DNA of 64,000 nt from contig NZ_JAGEPF010000006.1 of NCBI RefSeq assembly GCF_017573465.1, positions 1 through 64,000 of the forward strand, in the 5' to 3' direction. The notes beneath the pieces are model-generated. The model was not told the DNA's origin, ran no database searches, and saw nothing but the letters and a program-made list of their open reading frames with translations. The first letter of the stretch is position 1; every line of letters starts with the position of its first letter. Of the stretch, positions 41,814-51,417 are shown in pieces. The DNA is from Actinomadura violacea (GTDB lineage Bacteria > Actinomycetota > Actinomycetes > Streptosporangiales > Streptosporangiaceae). The position numbers and the translations under genes were made by a program.

Positions 41814-43472
41814 GTGAAGTGGCGGAGGCGTACCCAGCAGCCCCCGCATCCGCCGGCGCCGCAACCCTCACCCATGTACCCGCAGCCCACGGCTCAGCCA
41901 GAGGCCGCGTACCGCCAGGCCGCCGCGCAGCAGCAGGCCGCCGCGCAGCAGCAGGCCGCCGCGCAGCAGCAGGCCCAGCACCCGCAGGCGCAGCACCCGG
42001 CGGCCATGCAGCCGCATCCGCAGGCCGCGGCTCCGAGGGACGCCGCGTACCGGCAGCCCGCCGAGCAGATGCAGGACGGCGCGCGGTCGCAGGCCCCGCA
42101 CTCGCAGGCCGGGCCTCAAGCGCAGGTCGGGCAGCCGCAGGCTCAATACCGGCAGCCCGCTGCGCAGCCGCAGGCCCAGCACCCTGCCGCCATGCAGCCG
42201 CACACCGCGGCTCAGCCGGAGGCCGTCTTCCACCAGGCCGCCGCCCAGCCGCAGACCCAGTACCCCGCGTCCATGCAGCCGCAAGCGCAGCAGCGGGCCC
42301 AGCAGGCGCCCGCGCAGCAGCAGGCCGCCGGGCAGGGGCGGCAGGCGGCGGCCGGCGCGCAGGCGGCGCCCGGGCCCGCGGGAGTGGCCGATCCGGACGT
42401 GTGGCCGGACCTGTGCGAGCGGTTCTGCCTGCAGTTCCTCGTCCTCGCGGAGAAGATGCGCCCCGCGATGGACCTGCTGGAGCGGCAGGAGGAGGACCCG
42501 GACCGGCTGGAGGCCCTCTACGAGATCGACCACGGGGTGACGCGCATGCGGCGGGCCGCTCGCGATCTGCGGGTCCTCGCGGGACGGGACGGCGAGGAGG
42601 CGTCCGGCGCCGACACCTCGCTGCTGGACGTGATCCGGATGGCGGAGTCGTCCATCGAGCAGTACCGGCACGTGACGATCCTGCGCGTCGTGGAGCTCGC
42701 GGTGCCCGCGTACGCGGCCGAGGACCTGGCGTCCCTGGTCGCGGCGCTGCTGGACAACGCGACCCGGTACTCGCCGTCGCGGGTGACCGTGAGCGCCCAC
42801 CTGCTGGACAACGGCGCGGTGATGCTGCGGATCGAGGACGCGGGCATCGGCATGTCGGCCACGCAGCTGGACGGGCTGAACACGGCGCTGGCGGGGCCGG
42901 TGCCGCCGATGACGGACGAGACGTCGCGGCAGACGGGCTTCCCCGTCGTGCACCGGCTGGCCCGCCGGCACGGCATCGGCGTCCGGCTCGCCGGGCGGAC
43001 GGGCGGGACGGTCGCGATGGTGACGGTCCCGCCGGCGCTGCTCTGCGAGATCCCCCCGGACGAGCCGCACACGGTCGGGGCGGGCGAGATGCCGTCCGGC
43101 ATGGCGCATCTGGCGATGGCGCGGCGGGTGGAGCGCCCGTCCGGGGGCCCGGCGGAACGTTCCGAAGGGCGTCCCGCGCGGCCCGCGGCGGGCGGCGACC
43201 CCGACCTCGGCGGGCTGCCGCGCCGGGAGCGGGCCAGCCTGCGCCCGGTCGCCGCGCCCGCACCGGACGCGCCGTCCGACACCGACACCGATACGGGCAC
43301 CGGCGCCGGCACGGACACGGGTGCGGACGCCGGGAGCGGCGGCGGGTCGTCGTTCGCCGCCGACCTGGACGCCTTCACCGCCGGAGCGCGCCTCGCCGAT
43401 CCCGCGCCGGAGGCCGATCCCGCGCCGGGCGCCGAAGCCGCGTCGCACGACCCGGAGGAAGGACGGCAGTGA
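41814..43472 (+). CDS. cvnA: Conservon HATPase (CvnA-like), soluble with Gln-rich N-terminus
   Basis: 552 residues from a GTG with GGAG upstream. Residues about 20-185 are Gln/Ala/Pro-rich with AAAQQQ and QHPAAMQPH repeats; about 192-300 is a helical dimer-like region; the ATPase domain (about 305-400) has LVAALLDNATRYSPSRV (N-box), IEDAGIGMS and TGFPVVHRLARRHGIGV. No transmembrane segment or phospho-acceptor His box is seen, whereas typical CvnA proteins are membrane sensors. A disordered Asp/Thr/Gly/Ala tail ends it. It overlaps the roadblock gene by four bases. Probably the nucleotide-binding scaffold of the GTPase module. Confidence 0.8.
   Translation: MKWRRRTQQPPHPPAPQPSPMYPQPTAQPEAAYRQAAAQQQAAAQQQAAAQQQAQHPQAQHPAAMQPHPQAAAPRDAAYRQPAEQMQDGARSQAPHSQAGPQAQVGQPQAQYRQPAAQPQAQHPAAMQPHTAAQPEAVFHQAAAQPQTQYPASMQPQAQQRAQQAPAQQQAAGQGRQAAAGAQAAPGPAGVADPDVWPDLCERFCLQFLVLAEKMRPAMDLLERQEEDPDRLEALYEIDHGVTRMRRAARDLRVLAGRDGEEASGADTSLLDVIRMAESSIEQYRHVTILRVVELAVPAYAAEDLASLVAALLDNATRYSPSRVTVSAHLLDNGAVMLRIEDAGIGMSATQLDGLNTALAGPVPPMTDETSRQTGFPVVHRLARRHGIGVRLAGRTGGTVAMVTVPPALLCEIPPDEPHTVGAGEMPSGMAHLAMARRVERPSGGPAERSEGRPARPAAGGDPDLGGLPRRERASLRPVAAPAPDAPSDTDTDTGTGAGTDTGADAGSGGGSSFAADLDAFTAGARLADPAPEADPAPGAEAASHDPEEGRQ
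41919..41972 (+). repeat. 18-base tandem repeat encoding AAAQQQ units
   Basis: GCCGCCGCGCAGCAGCAG is present three times in a row and encodes Ala/Gln repeats in the CvnA-like protein. Likely length-polymorphic. Confidence 0.8.
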
Positions 43473-43909
43473 ACAACGCCTCCACGGGCCCGAGCGGCCC
43501 CCAGGAGTTCGGGTGGCTGCTCCGGCAGTTCGCCTCGTCCACCCCCGGCGTGACGTTCGCGCTGATCGTGTCGTCGGACGGGCTGGCGCTCGTCGAGTCG
43601 GGCCCGATGCCGTCGGAGTTCACCGACCCGATGGCGGCGCTGACCAGCGGGATGATCAGCCTCGGCAACAACATCGCCAAGCACGTCGGGGCCGGCGGCT
43701 GCGACCAGGTGATGCTGAAGTTCGCGTCCGGGCACCTGCTGTTCATGGGCATCGGGCAGCTCGCCGGGCTGGTGGTGCTGGTCGGCGAGGGCGCGAACCT
43801 CGGCGCGGTGGCGCACGAGATGACGAAGTTCGTGCACGGCGCCGGGCACGTCCTGACCCCGCAGATGCGCGACGACCTGCGCCGCATGACCGAACAGGCG
43901 ATGCCGTGA
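43469..43909 (+). CDS. cvnB: Roadblock/LC7 protein (CvnB)
   Basis: 146 residues; the roadblock domain covers about 10-115 (EFGWLLRQFASSTPGVTFALIVSSDGLALVESG ... LLFMGIGQLAGLVVLVGEGANLGAVAHEMTKFV). In conservons CvnB binds the small GTPase CvnD and influences its activity. The GTG start overlaps the HATPase stop (GTGA). Confidence 0.92.
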   Translation: MNNASTGPSGPQEFGWLLRQFASSTPGVTFALIVSSDGLALVESGPMPSEFTDPMAALTSGMISLGNNIAKHVGAGGCDQVMLKFASGHLLFMGIGQLAGLVVLVGEGANLGAVAHEMTKFVHGAGHVLTPQMRDDLRRMTEQAMP

Positions 43910-43949
43910 GCGGCCGCCCGGTCCGGCCCGGGCCGCGAGGAGGAGGGAC

Positions 43950-44291
43950 ATGACGGCCAATCCGTGGGTGCGGCCGTACGTGCTGACCGGCGGGCGGACC
44001 CGGGGCAGGCGGCACCTGTTCGTGCACACCGTGGTGACCGGCGCCGGGTACGACGCGGCGTTCGCCGAGCGGCTGCTGCCCGAGGCGAGGGCGCTGTACG
44101 AGCGCGCGCACGCCGCCGCCGAGTCGGTCGCCGAACTGTCCGCGCACTGCGGGGTGTCGCTCGGCGTCACCCGCGTCCTGCTCGCCGACCTGGCCGCGGG
44201 CGACCGGATCGCGATCGCCGCGGAGGGCGCCTCGCCGTACGACCCGCACGTCCTGGAGAGAGTGATCGATGGTCTACGCGAGCTCGCCTGA
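43950..44291 (+). CDS. cvnC: DUF742 protein (CvnC)
   Basis: 113 residues: VRPYVLTGGRTRGRRHLFVHTVV then a winged-helix-like region (about 45-113, ESVAELSAHCGVSLGVTRVLLADLAAGDRIAI). DUF742 is the third conserved member of conservons; biochemical role unclear. A GAGGAGGG site precedes it; its 3' end overlaps cvnD by 23 bases. Confidence 0.92.
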   Translation: MTANPWVRPYVLTGGRTRGRRHLFVHTVVTGAGYDAAFAERLLPEARALYERAHAAAESVAELSAHCGVSLGVTRVLLADLAAGDRIAIAAEGASPYDPHVLERVIDGLRELA

Positions 44292-44898
44292 CCGGGGGCC
44301 GGGGGCGGGCACGGGGCGTCCCGCGGCGCCGCGCACCTCGGTCAAGATCGTCGTCGCGGGCGGGTTCGGGGTCGGCAAGACCACGCTGGTCGAGGCGATC
44401 TCGGAGATCCCGGCGGTGAACACCGAGGCGTGGATGACGCAGGCCGCCCGGACCGTCGACCCGCTCGCGGACGCCGGCGGCAAGACGACCACGACCGTCG
44501 CGATGGACTTCGGCCGCGTCACCCTGGCCTCCGACCTGGTGCTGTACCTGTTCGGGACGCCGGGCCAGCCGCGGTTCTGGCCGATGTGGGACGACCTGTG
44601 CCGGGGCGCGAGCGGCGCGGTGGTCCTGGTGGACACGCGCCGGCTGGACGTGTCGTTCGCGGCCGTCAACTACTTCGAGAACGACTCCGACGTCCCGTTC
44701 ATCGTGGCGGTGAACCTGTTCGACGGGCGGCGCACGCACCCGCTCGACCAGGTCGCGGAGGCGCTCCGGCTGGATCCGGGCGTCCCGGTCGTGGCGTGCG
44801 ACGCCCGCGACCGCGGATCGGTGGTGCAGACGCTGACCGCGACGCTCGGCCACACCCTCGACCGGACCGCGGGCCGCGGGAGCGTCGCGGCCCGCTGA
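44269..44898 (+). CDS. cvnD: Ras-like small GTPase (CvnD)
   Basis: 209 residues. P-loop GGFGVGKTTL near residues 31-40, G3-type region LYLFGTPGQPRFWPMW, and VNLFDG (NxxD-like variant, G4). The effector-loop Thr cluster GGKTTTTVAMDFG is typical. Signalling GTPase of the conservon, expected to act with CvnA, B and C. The GTG/ATG start region overlaps cvnC, indicating tight coupling. Confidence 0.93.
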   Translation: MVYASSPDRGPGAGTGRPAAPRTSVKIVVAGGFGVGKTTLVEAISEIPAVNTEAWMTQAARTVDPLADAGGKTTTTVAMDFGRVTLASDLVLYLFGTPGQPRFWPMWDDLCRGASGAVVLVDTRRLDVSFAAVNYFENDSDVPFIVAVNLFDGRRTHPLDQVAEALRLDPGVPVVACDARDRGSVVQTLTATLGHTLDRTAGRGSVAAR

Positions 44899-44948
44899 CC
44901 CCGGGAGCCCCCCGCCGCCCCAAGAACGCCCTGCACAAGGAGGAAGCG

Positions 44949-46178
44949 TTGCGAAGGATCCTGATCGTCGGAGCGGGGCAGGCCGGCCTGCAGCTGGCCC
45001 TCAGCCTCCAGTCGGCGGGCTACGAGGTCACCGTCATGTCGGCGCGGACGCCGGAGGAGATCCGCACCGGCCGGATCATGTCGACGCAGTGCGTGTTCTG
45101 GCCGCAGCTGCAGATCGAGCGGGACCACGGGCTGAACCTGTGGGAGGACCGGACGCCGCAGATCGTCGCGCAGCGGGTGACGGTGGCGGGGCCGCCCGGC
45201 AACCGCGCGTTCCAGACCCTCGGCCGCTGGGACCGCTACGCGCAGTCGGTGGACCAGCGGGTGAAGATGTCGGGCTGGCTGGAGCTGTTCGAGGAGCGCG
45301 GCGGCAACGTCGTCTACCACAGCGTGATGACGTCCGACCTCGAAGGGCTGAGCGCGCTGTACGACCTGACGGTGATCGCCGCGGGCAAGGGCGAGCTGGT
45401 GGAGCTGTTCGACCGGGACGCGAGCCGGTCGCCATACGACCGTCCGCAGCGCAAGCTGTCGTGCATCTACCTGCACGGGATGACGCCGTGGCCGGACCAC
45501 CCGGAGCCGCATGTGCGGATCACCGCGACGCCCGGGGTCGGTGAGCTGTTCTTCATGCCGGGCTACACCAGCACCGGGCACTGCGACATCATCCTGTGGG
45601 AGGCGGTGCCGGGCGGCCCGTTCGACGTCTGGGACGACCGTCCGGACCCCGCCGGGCACCTCGCCCGGACGCTGGAGATGATGCGGCAGTACGCGCCGTG
45701 GGAGTACGAGCGGGCGGTCGGCGCCGAGCCCACCGACGCGCGCTGCACGCTGTACGGGGGGTACGCGCCGGTCGTGCGGCATCCGGTGGGGCGGCTGTCG
45801 GAGTCGGCGCTCGTGCTCGGGATGGGCGACGTGGTGGTCGCCAACGACCCGGTGACGGGCCAGGGGTCCAACAACGCGACGCGCTGCGCGGAGATCTACT
45901 ACCAGGAGATCCTGCGGCACGGCGACCGCCCGTTCGACGCGGACTGGATGCAGCGGACGTTCGAGGCGTACTGGGAGTACGCGAAGCACCCGACGGCGTA
46001 CACGAACATGATGCTGGGGCCGCTGCCGGAGCACGTCCAGAAGGTGCTGGCGATCGCGGCGGAGAACGAGGCGGTGGCGTACCGGTTCGCCTACGGCTAC
46101 GCCAATCCGGGCGACTTCTCGAACTGGCTGCTCGACCCGGTGAAGACCGAGGAGTACCTGGCCACGGTCACCGGCTGA
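44949..46178 (+). CDS. Styrene/indole monooxygenase-type FAD oxygenase (StyA-like)
   Basis: 409 residues. FAD-binding GAGQAGLQLALSLQSAGYEVT at 8-29 and VTGQGSNNATRCAEIYYQEIL near the end are marks of the StyA/SMO group E flavoprotein monooxygenases, which need a separate flavin reductase (none in the window). The TTG at 44949 is taken as start because AAGGAGG lies six bases upstream. It follows cvnD by 50 bases; conservons often end in a cytochrome P450, so this is an alternative oxygenase in the same position. Confidence 0.85.
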   Translation: MRRILIVGAGQAGLQLALSLQSAGYEVTVMSARTPEEIRTGRIMSTQCVFWPQLQIERDHGLNLWEDRTPQIVAQRVTVAGPPGNRAFQTLGRWDRYAQSVDQRVKMSGWLELFEERGGNVVYHSVMTSDLEGLSALYDLTVIAAGKGELVELFDRDASRSPYDRPQRKLSCIYLHGMTPWPDHPEPHVRITATPGVGELFFMPGYTSTGHCDIILWEAVPGGPFDVWDDRPDPAGHLARTLEMMRQYAPWEYERAVGAEPTDARCTLYGGYAPVVRHPVGRLSESALVLGMGDVVVANDPVTGQGSNNATRCAEIYYQEILRHGDRPFDADWMQRTFEAYWEYAKHPTAYTNMMLGPLPEHVQKVLAIAAENEAVAYRFAYGYANPGDFSNWLLDPVKTEEYLATVTG

Positions 46179-47723
<1,545 letters not shown>

Positions 47724-47739
47724 CCCGCCCACGCGCACA

Positions 47740-47803
47740 CGTTGACTTGCGGCGTGTCGTCCTTAAAAAGGCTTGCTTAAGGACGACACGCCGCAACTCA
47801 ACG
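47740..47803. terminator. Very long inverted repeat after argG
   Basis: Arms of 27 bases with one mismatch (20 inner bases perfect, ending TTAA), around a ten-base loop. It lies between argG and the convergent ChaB gene. It is longer than a normal terminator but well placed to stop transcription from both sides. Confidence 0.7.
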
Positions 47804-47811
47804 AGGAGGCG

Positions 47812-48237
47812 TCAGGACCGGGCCTTCGCGGTCTTCCGGTTGTTGGCCTTCTCGATGGCCTTCACCAGCTGCTTCTTGTTCATGGTGGAGCGGCCCGAGA
47901 CGTCCAGCCGCTTGGCGACGTCGTACAGGTGCTGCTTCGAGGCGTTGGCGTCCACCCCGCCCGCGGTCTTGCGCGAGGTGTTCACACCGCCCGCGGCCTG
48001 CCGGTCGGACGGGCCCTTCGCGCCCTTCGCCTTCGGCTCCCAGTGGTCGCCGACCTTCTCGTGCGTGTGCTTGAGCGCGGAGTAGGCGACGCGGTGCGCC
48101 CGCTGCCCCTCCCCGTACTCGTCGACGGCCGAGTCGTGGGCCTTGGCGAAGGTGCGCTGCGCCTTGGCGTCCGAGCGCTGGACGGGGCCGGGAAGCTCCT
48201 CCTTCTTGACCTTGCCCCTGCTGGTTGTCATCGGCAT
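47812..48237 (-). CDS. ChaB-domain protein with Rho_N-like C-terminus
   Basis: 141 residues, strongly basic. ChaB-like region about 12-75 (ELPGPVQRSDAKAQRTFAKAHDSAVDEYGEGQRAHRVAYSALKHTHEKVGDHW) and a C-terminal helix-extended-loop-helix (about 100-137, SKQHLYDVAKRLDVSGRSTMNKKQLVKAIEKANN) as in Rho termination-factor N-domains. ChaB was described as a cation-transport regulator, but evidence is thin; a nucleic-acid-binding role fits the Rho_N end. A good GGAGG precedes the ATG. Confidence 0.85.
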   Translation of the reverse strand: MPMTTSRGKVKKEELPGPVQRSDAKAQRTFAKAHDSAVDEYGEGQRAHRVAYSALKHTHEKVGDHWEPKAKGAKGPSDRQAAGGVNTSRKTAGGVDANASKQHLYDVAKRLDVSGRSTMNKKQLVKAIEKANNRKTAKARS

Positions 48238-48414
48238 GGTGCTGCTCCTCCGTACGCGTATCGCGTCCTTACGGACGGCGTACCCACCCAGAACGGACAT
48301 CCACATCGTCCGGGCGCCGTCCGCCGGGACCCCTGCCGCACCGAAGCGGGACCCCTCCCGCGCCCGCGCGGTTAGCGTGGCCCCGAGGACGCGGCGCGGA
48401 AAGGGACAGGGGAC

Positions 48415-49212
48415 ATGACGGTGACTGCGCACAGGCCCGCGAGCAAGGTGCAGATCCTGCCCAGGGAGCTCGGGAGCCTCGCGGCGGGGCTCCCGCCGGC
48501 CGAGCCCGGCACCCTGTTCGTCATGGGCCCGAAGGGCGGGATGCGCGTCGCGCCCGACGCGGGGTTCGAGCTGGTGTTCGGCCGCTGCGAGCCGGACGTG
48601 CACGTCTGCGTCGGCGGCGCCGACGGCCACGTCAGCCGGCTGCACGGCCGCATCGCCCGGGAGAACTCGCGCTGGATGCTCTACAACTCCGGGCGGCTCG
48701 CGATCCGGCTGCGCGGCGCGCCGCTGCTGCTCGGCGGGCACCGGACGGAGCTGCCGCCCACCTACACGGCGCTGTTCATCGTCGCGCCGAAGCAGGAGCA
48801 CCTGCTGGAGGTGCGGATCGCCGCCGGGCCCGGATCCGGGTACGGCCGGTACGAGGACCCGACGGTGGACCCCGGCCTGTACGGGCTGGACGAGCGGCAG
48901 AGGCTGGTGCTGACCTGCCTCGGCCAGCGCTACCTGCGCCAGGAGCCCTGGCCGCAGCCCCTCACCTGGGACCAGGTGGCCGACGAGCTGCGCGCGCTGC
49001 GCCCGCGCGAGGGCTGGAACGCCCGGCGCGCCGCCCGCCTCGTCGGGAAGCTGCGCGAGGAGCTCAACCCGGCCGTGGGCGGCGGGCTCATGGAGGAGGA
49101 CGTGCCGAAGCCGCTCGGCAACACGATCAACCACAACCTCGTCACGGCGCTGCTGCTCAGCGCCACCCTGACCGTCGAGGACCTGGCGCTGCTGGACGGC
49201 CCGCCCCGCTGA
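48415..49212 (+). CDS. FHA-domain protein
   Basis: 265 residues. The FHA core spans about 50-120 (FELVFGR...HVSRLHGRIARENSRWMLYNSG), with the phosphothreonine-binding Arg in FGR and the S-R-x-H motif. The C-terminal part (about 155-255, LDERQRLVLTCLGQRYLRQEPW...TWDQVADELRAL...WNARRAARLVGKLREEL) looks like a conserved winged-helix-like region seen with actinobacterial FHA proteins. Convergent with a Ser/Thr kinase gene, its probable phosphorylation partner. Confidence 0.82.
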   Translation: MTVTAHRPASKVQILPRELGSLAAGLPPAEPGTLFVMGPKGGMRVAPDAGFELVFGRCEPDVHVCVGGADGHVSRLHGRIARENSRWMLYNSGRLAIRLRGAPLLLGGHRTELPPTYTALFIVAPKQEHLLEVRIAAGPGSGYGRYEDPTVDPGLYGLDERQRLVLTCLGQRYLRQEPWPQPLTWDQVADELRALRPREGWNARRAARLVGKLREELNPAVGGGLMEEDVPKPLGNTINHNLVTALLLSATLTVEDLALLDGPPR

Positions 49213-49248
49213 CCCGCCGATGCGGCCGCGGGCGGGCGCCGGGCCCGG

Positions 49249-51150
49249 TCACGTGCGCAGGGCGGCCGCCGCCGCGCCGGCGAGGGTCGTCCCGAGCGAG
49301 CAGAGGCGCCGCACGGGCAGGTCGCCGTTGACCTCCAGGTGCAGCAGCTCGGCGATCTTCCCGTCCGGGCCGCGGTAGGTCCGGGCGACGACCTGCACGG
49401 TGCACGTCCGGTCCGAGCCCTGCCCCTCGTCCGCCTGGACGAAGGCCGGGTGGCCGGCGAGCCGGGTGGGCCGCCCGGCGTGCGCGTCGAGCGGCTGGCC
49501 CTGGTCGAACCGCAGGGTCGCGCCGAGGCTCTGGGTGGTGCTGTCCCAACCGCACTCCCACCGGCCGAACCCGGTCTCCGGGGACGTGGCGTTGACGCCC
49601 GGGATGTCGTCGAGCGCCTGCGGGGACAGCATCTGGCAGGCGTCGCGCTGCGCGATCGACGCGGCGGGCAGCGGCGGGTTGCGGCGCGGCACCGGCCCGC
49701 GGTGCAGGATGCCGGCGGCGCTCGTGGCCGCGGTCCCGGCCATCGTGCACAGCGGCGCCTTCCCGCCGTCGGACTTGGCGGTGACCTCGATGGCGGTGGC
49801 CTGGTCCGGGGCCGGGAGCAGCACCTTGCGGGAGCACGACTCGGCGTCCTCGCCCGCGGGGACGACCCCGAACCCTCGCACGTACGTCACCGGGCCGGCC
49901 GTGCCGGGATCCGGCGCGGGGATGAGCTGCGTCTCCACGTCGATGTAGTCGTCCGGCCCGCCCCGCGTCACGAGGACGTCGCACCGGTTGAAGTTCCCGT
50001 AGTGCGCGTCGGTCTGGGGGTCGCCGAACGCGCGGAGCGCGGCGGGGTCGGTCAGCGCGCAGGGCTCCAGGGTCCGCTGGTCGCCGATGAGGGACACCGG
50101 GGCGTCATGCGAGGGCGGCGCGGGCCGGTGCCCGTGGTCTCCCCACGGCGGCCTGATGATCGCAAGCGCCACGGCCGCGGCCAGCACCACCCCGCCCACC
50201 GCGGCCGTCGGCCCGCGGTGCGCCCGGACGAAGGCCCGCGGCCCCCCGGCCCGGGAGCCGCCGGAACGCACCCCGCCCACCCCCGGGTCGGGGAGCTCGT
50301 CCTCGTCTCCCGCCGCGCCCGGGGCCGGGGCCGCCTCGGGACCGCCGAGCGTCGCGTCGCGGAAGCCGGGCGTCTCGATCCGTCCCGGGTCGGCCGCCGC
50401 GTCCAGCAGCCGCCGCACCTCCGCGGGCGCGGGACGGGCCGCCGGGTCGTGCTGGAGCATCGAGGCGAGGAGATCGCGCAGCGGGCCGGTCTCCGGGGCC
50501 GGGACCTCCCCGGTCCCGTCGGCCGGCGCCAGACCGGTGATCAGCTTGTGCAGGGTGGCGCCGAGCGAGTACACGTCCGACGCGGGCTCCGGCCGCCCGG
50601 CCTCGACCTCCGGGGCGGCGTAGCCGGGGGTGCGCCGGATGCCGCCCGGGCACGGTTCCGGCGGCAGGTCCGCCGGCCGCACCGCCGCGCCGAAGTCGGC
50701 GAGCTTCGCGGTCCCCTCCGCGGTGACGACGATGTTGCCCGGCTTGACGTCGTTGTGCACGATCCCCTCGGCGTGCAGCGCCTCCAGCGCGGCGGCGATG
50801 TCCGCGCCGATCCGGGCGGCCTGCCCTGGCCGGACAGGAGGGCGGTTCGCCAGGCTCCCGCCCGGGACGTACTCCATCACCAGCCAGTGCGCGACCCGCA
50901 GGAACCTGCGCTGCGCCACCCGGTCGTGCAGCACGACGACGTGCGGATGGTTGAACGACGCCTGCGCGAGCGACTCGGCATGGACGAGGGCGGACGCCGC
51001 GGCGCCGCGCCGGTCCGCCGGCACCCCCTTGAGCACGACCCTTCGGTGCTTGAGGCGGGTGTCCTCGGCGAGCCAGACCTCGCCCATCCCGCCGTGCGCC
51101 GGCCCGCCGATCAGCAGGTAGCGCCCGGCGATCTTCTCTCCCTCGTGCAC
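49249..51150 (-). CDS. Transmembrane Ser/Thr protein kinase with extracellular sensor
   Basis: 633 residues. Kinase domain about 8-265: a relaxed Gly-loop (GGPAHGGMGEV), K41, E59, H132-N133-D134, N139, D152-F-G and YAAPEV. The catalytic-loop HRD is HND here, so it is a non-RD kinase that still keeps all key catalytic residues. A Pro-rich linker and one transmembrane helix near 320-340 (VGGVVLAAAVALAII) lead to an approximately 290-residue extracytoplasmic domain with paired Cys (DUF3558-like). GTG/ATG options are few; the ATG at 51150 fits. Confidence 0.87.
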   Translation of the reverse strand: MHEGEKIAGRYLLIGGPAHGGMGEVWLAEDTRLKHRRVVLKGVPADRRGAAASALVHAESLAQASFNHPHVVVLHDRVAQRRFLRVAHWLVMEYVPGGSLANRPPVRPGQAARIGADIAAALEALHAEGIVHNDVKPGNIVVTAEGTAKLADFGAAVRPADLPPEPCPGGIRRTPGYAAPEVEAGRPEPASDVYSLGATLHKLITGLAPADGTGEVPAPETGPLRDLLASMLQHDPAARPAPAEVRRLLDAAADPGRIETPGFRDATLGGPEAAPAPGAAGDEDELPDPGVGGVRSGGSRAGGPRAFVRAHRGPTAAVGGVVLAAAVALAIIRPPWGDHGHRPAPPSHDAPVSLIGDQRTLEPCALTDPAALRAFGDPQTDAHYGNFNRCDVLVTRGGPDDYIDVETQLIPAPDPGTAGPVTYVRGFGVVPAGEDAESCSRKVLLPAPDQATAIEVTAKSDGGKAPLCTMAGTAATSAAGILHRGPVPRRNPPLPAASIAQRDACQMLSPQALDDIPGVNATSPETGFGRWECGWDSTTQSLGATLRFDQGQPLDAHAGRPTRLAGHPAFVQADEGQGSDRTCTVQVVARTYRGPDGKIAELLHLEVNGDLPVRRLCSLGTTLAGAAAAALRT

Positions 51151-51203
51151 CCGTGCCGTCCTTCCGCGCCCGGCGACCGACGTCGCGCGGACGAACCTAC
51201 TGC

Positions 51204-51221
51204 TGTGACCTGACGGTCACA
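51204..51221. promoter_or_regulatory. Palindrome between the kinase and panB genes
   Basis: TGTGACC-TGAC-GGTCACA, seven-base perfect arms. It sits 54 bases upstream of the kinase start and about 200 upstream of panB. The TGTGA/TCACA arms recall Crp-family sites, but the spacer is two bases too long for the classical consensus. Confidence 0.4.
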
Positions 51222-51417
51222 CACCGTTTCCCGGACGCCCGGACGGCGCTGCACCGAACCTCTTCGCATACCGCGACGTAACGGCGCGAATACGCGCCCG
51301 TGGCCACATGCGGCCCCCTCGCACGGGTCTCGACCCGCCGGGGCGCGCGTGCCAGGATGGGCGCGAGTCCGGAGACGCCGTCAGGGCGCTTCGAGATGAG
51401 CGAGGAGAACCGTCGTC

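Noticed and set aside
41814-43472. Orthodox sensor histidine kinase
   Set aside because: No membrane segments and no H-box phospho-acceptor found; the ATPase plus roadblock/DUF742/GTPase neighbours indicate a conservon protein.
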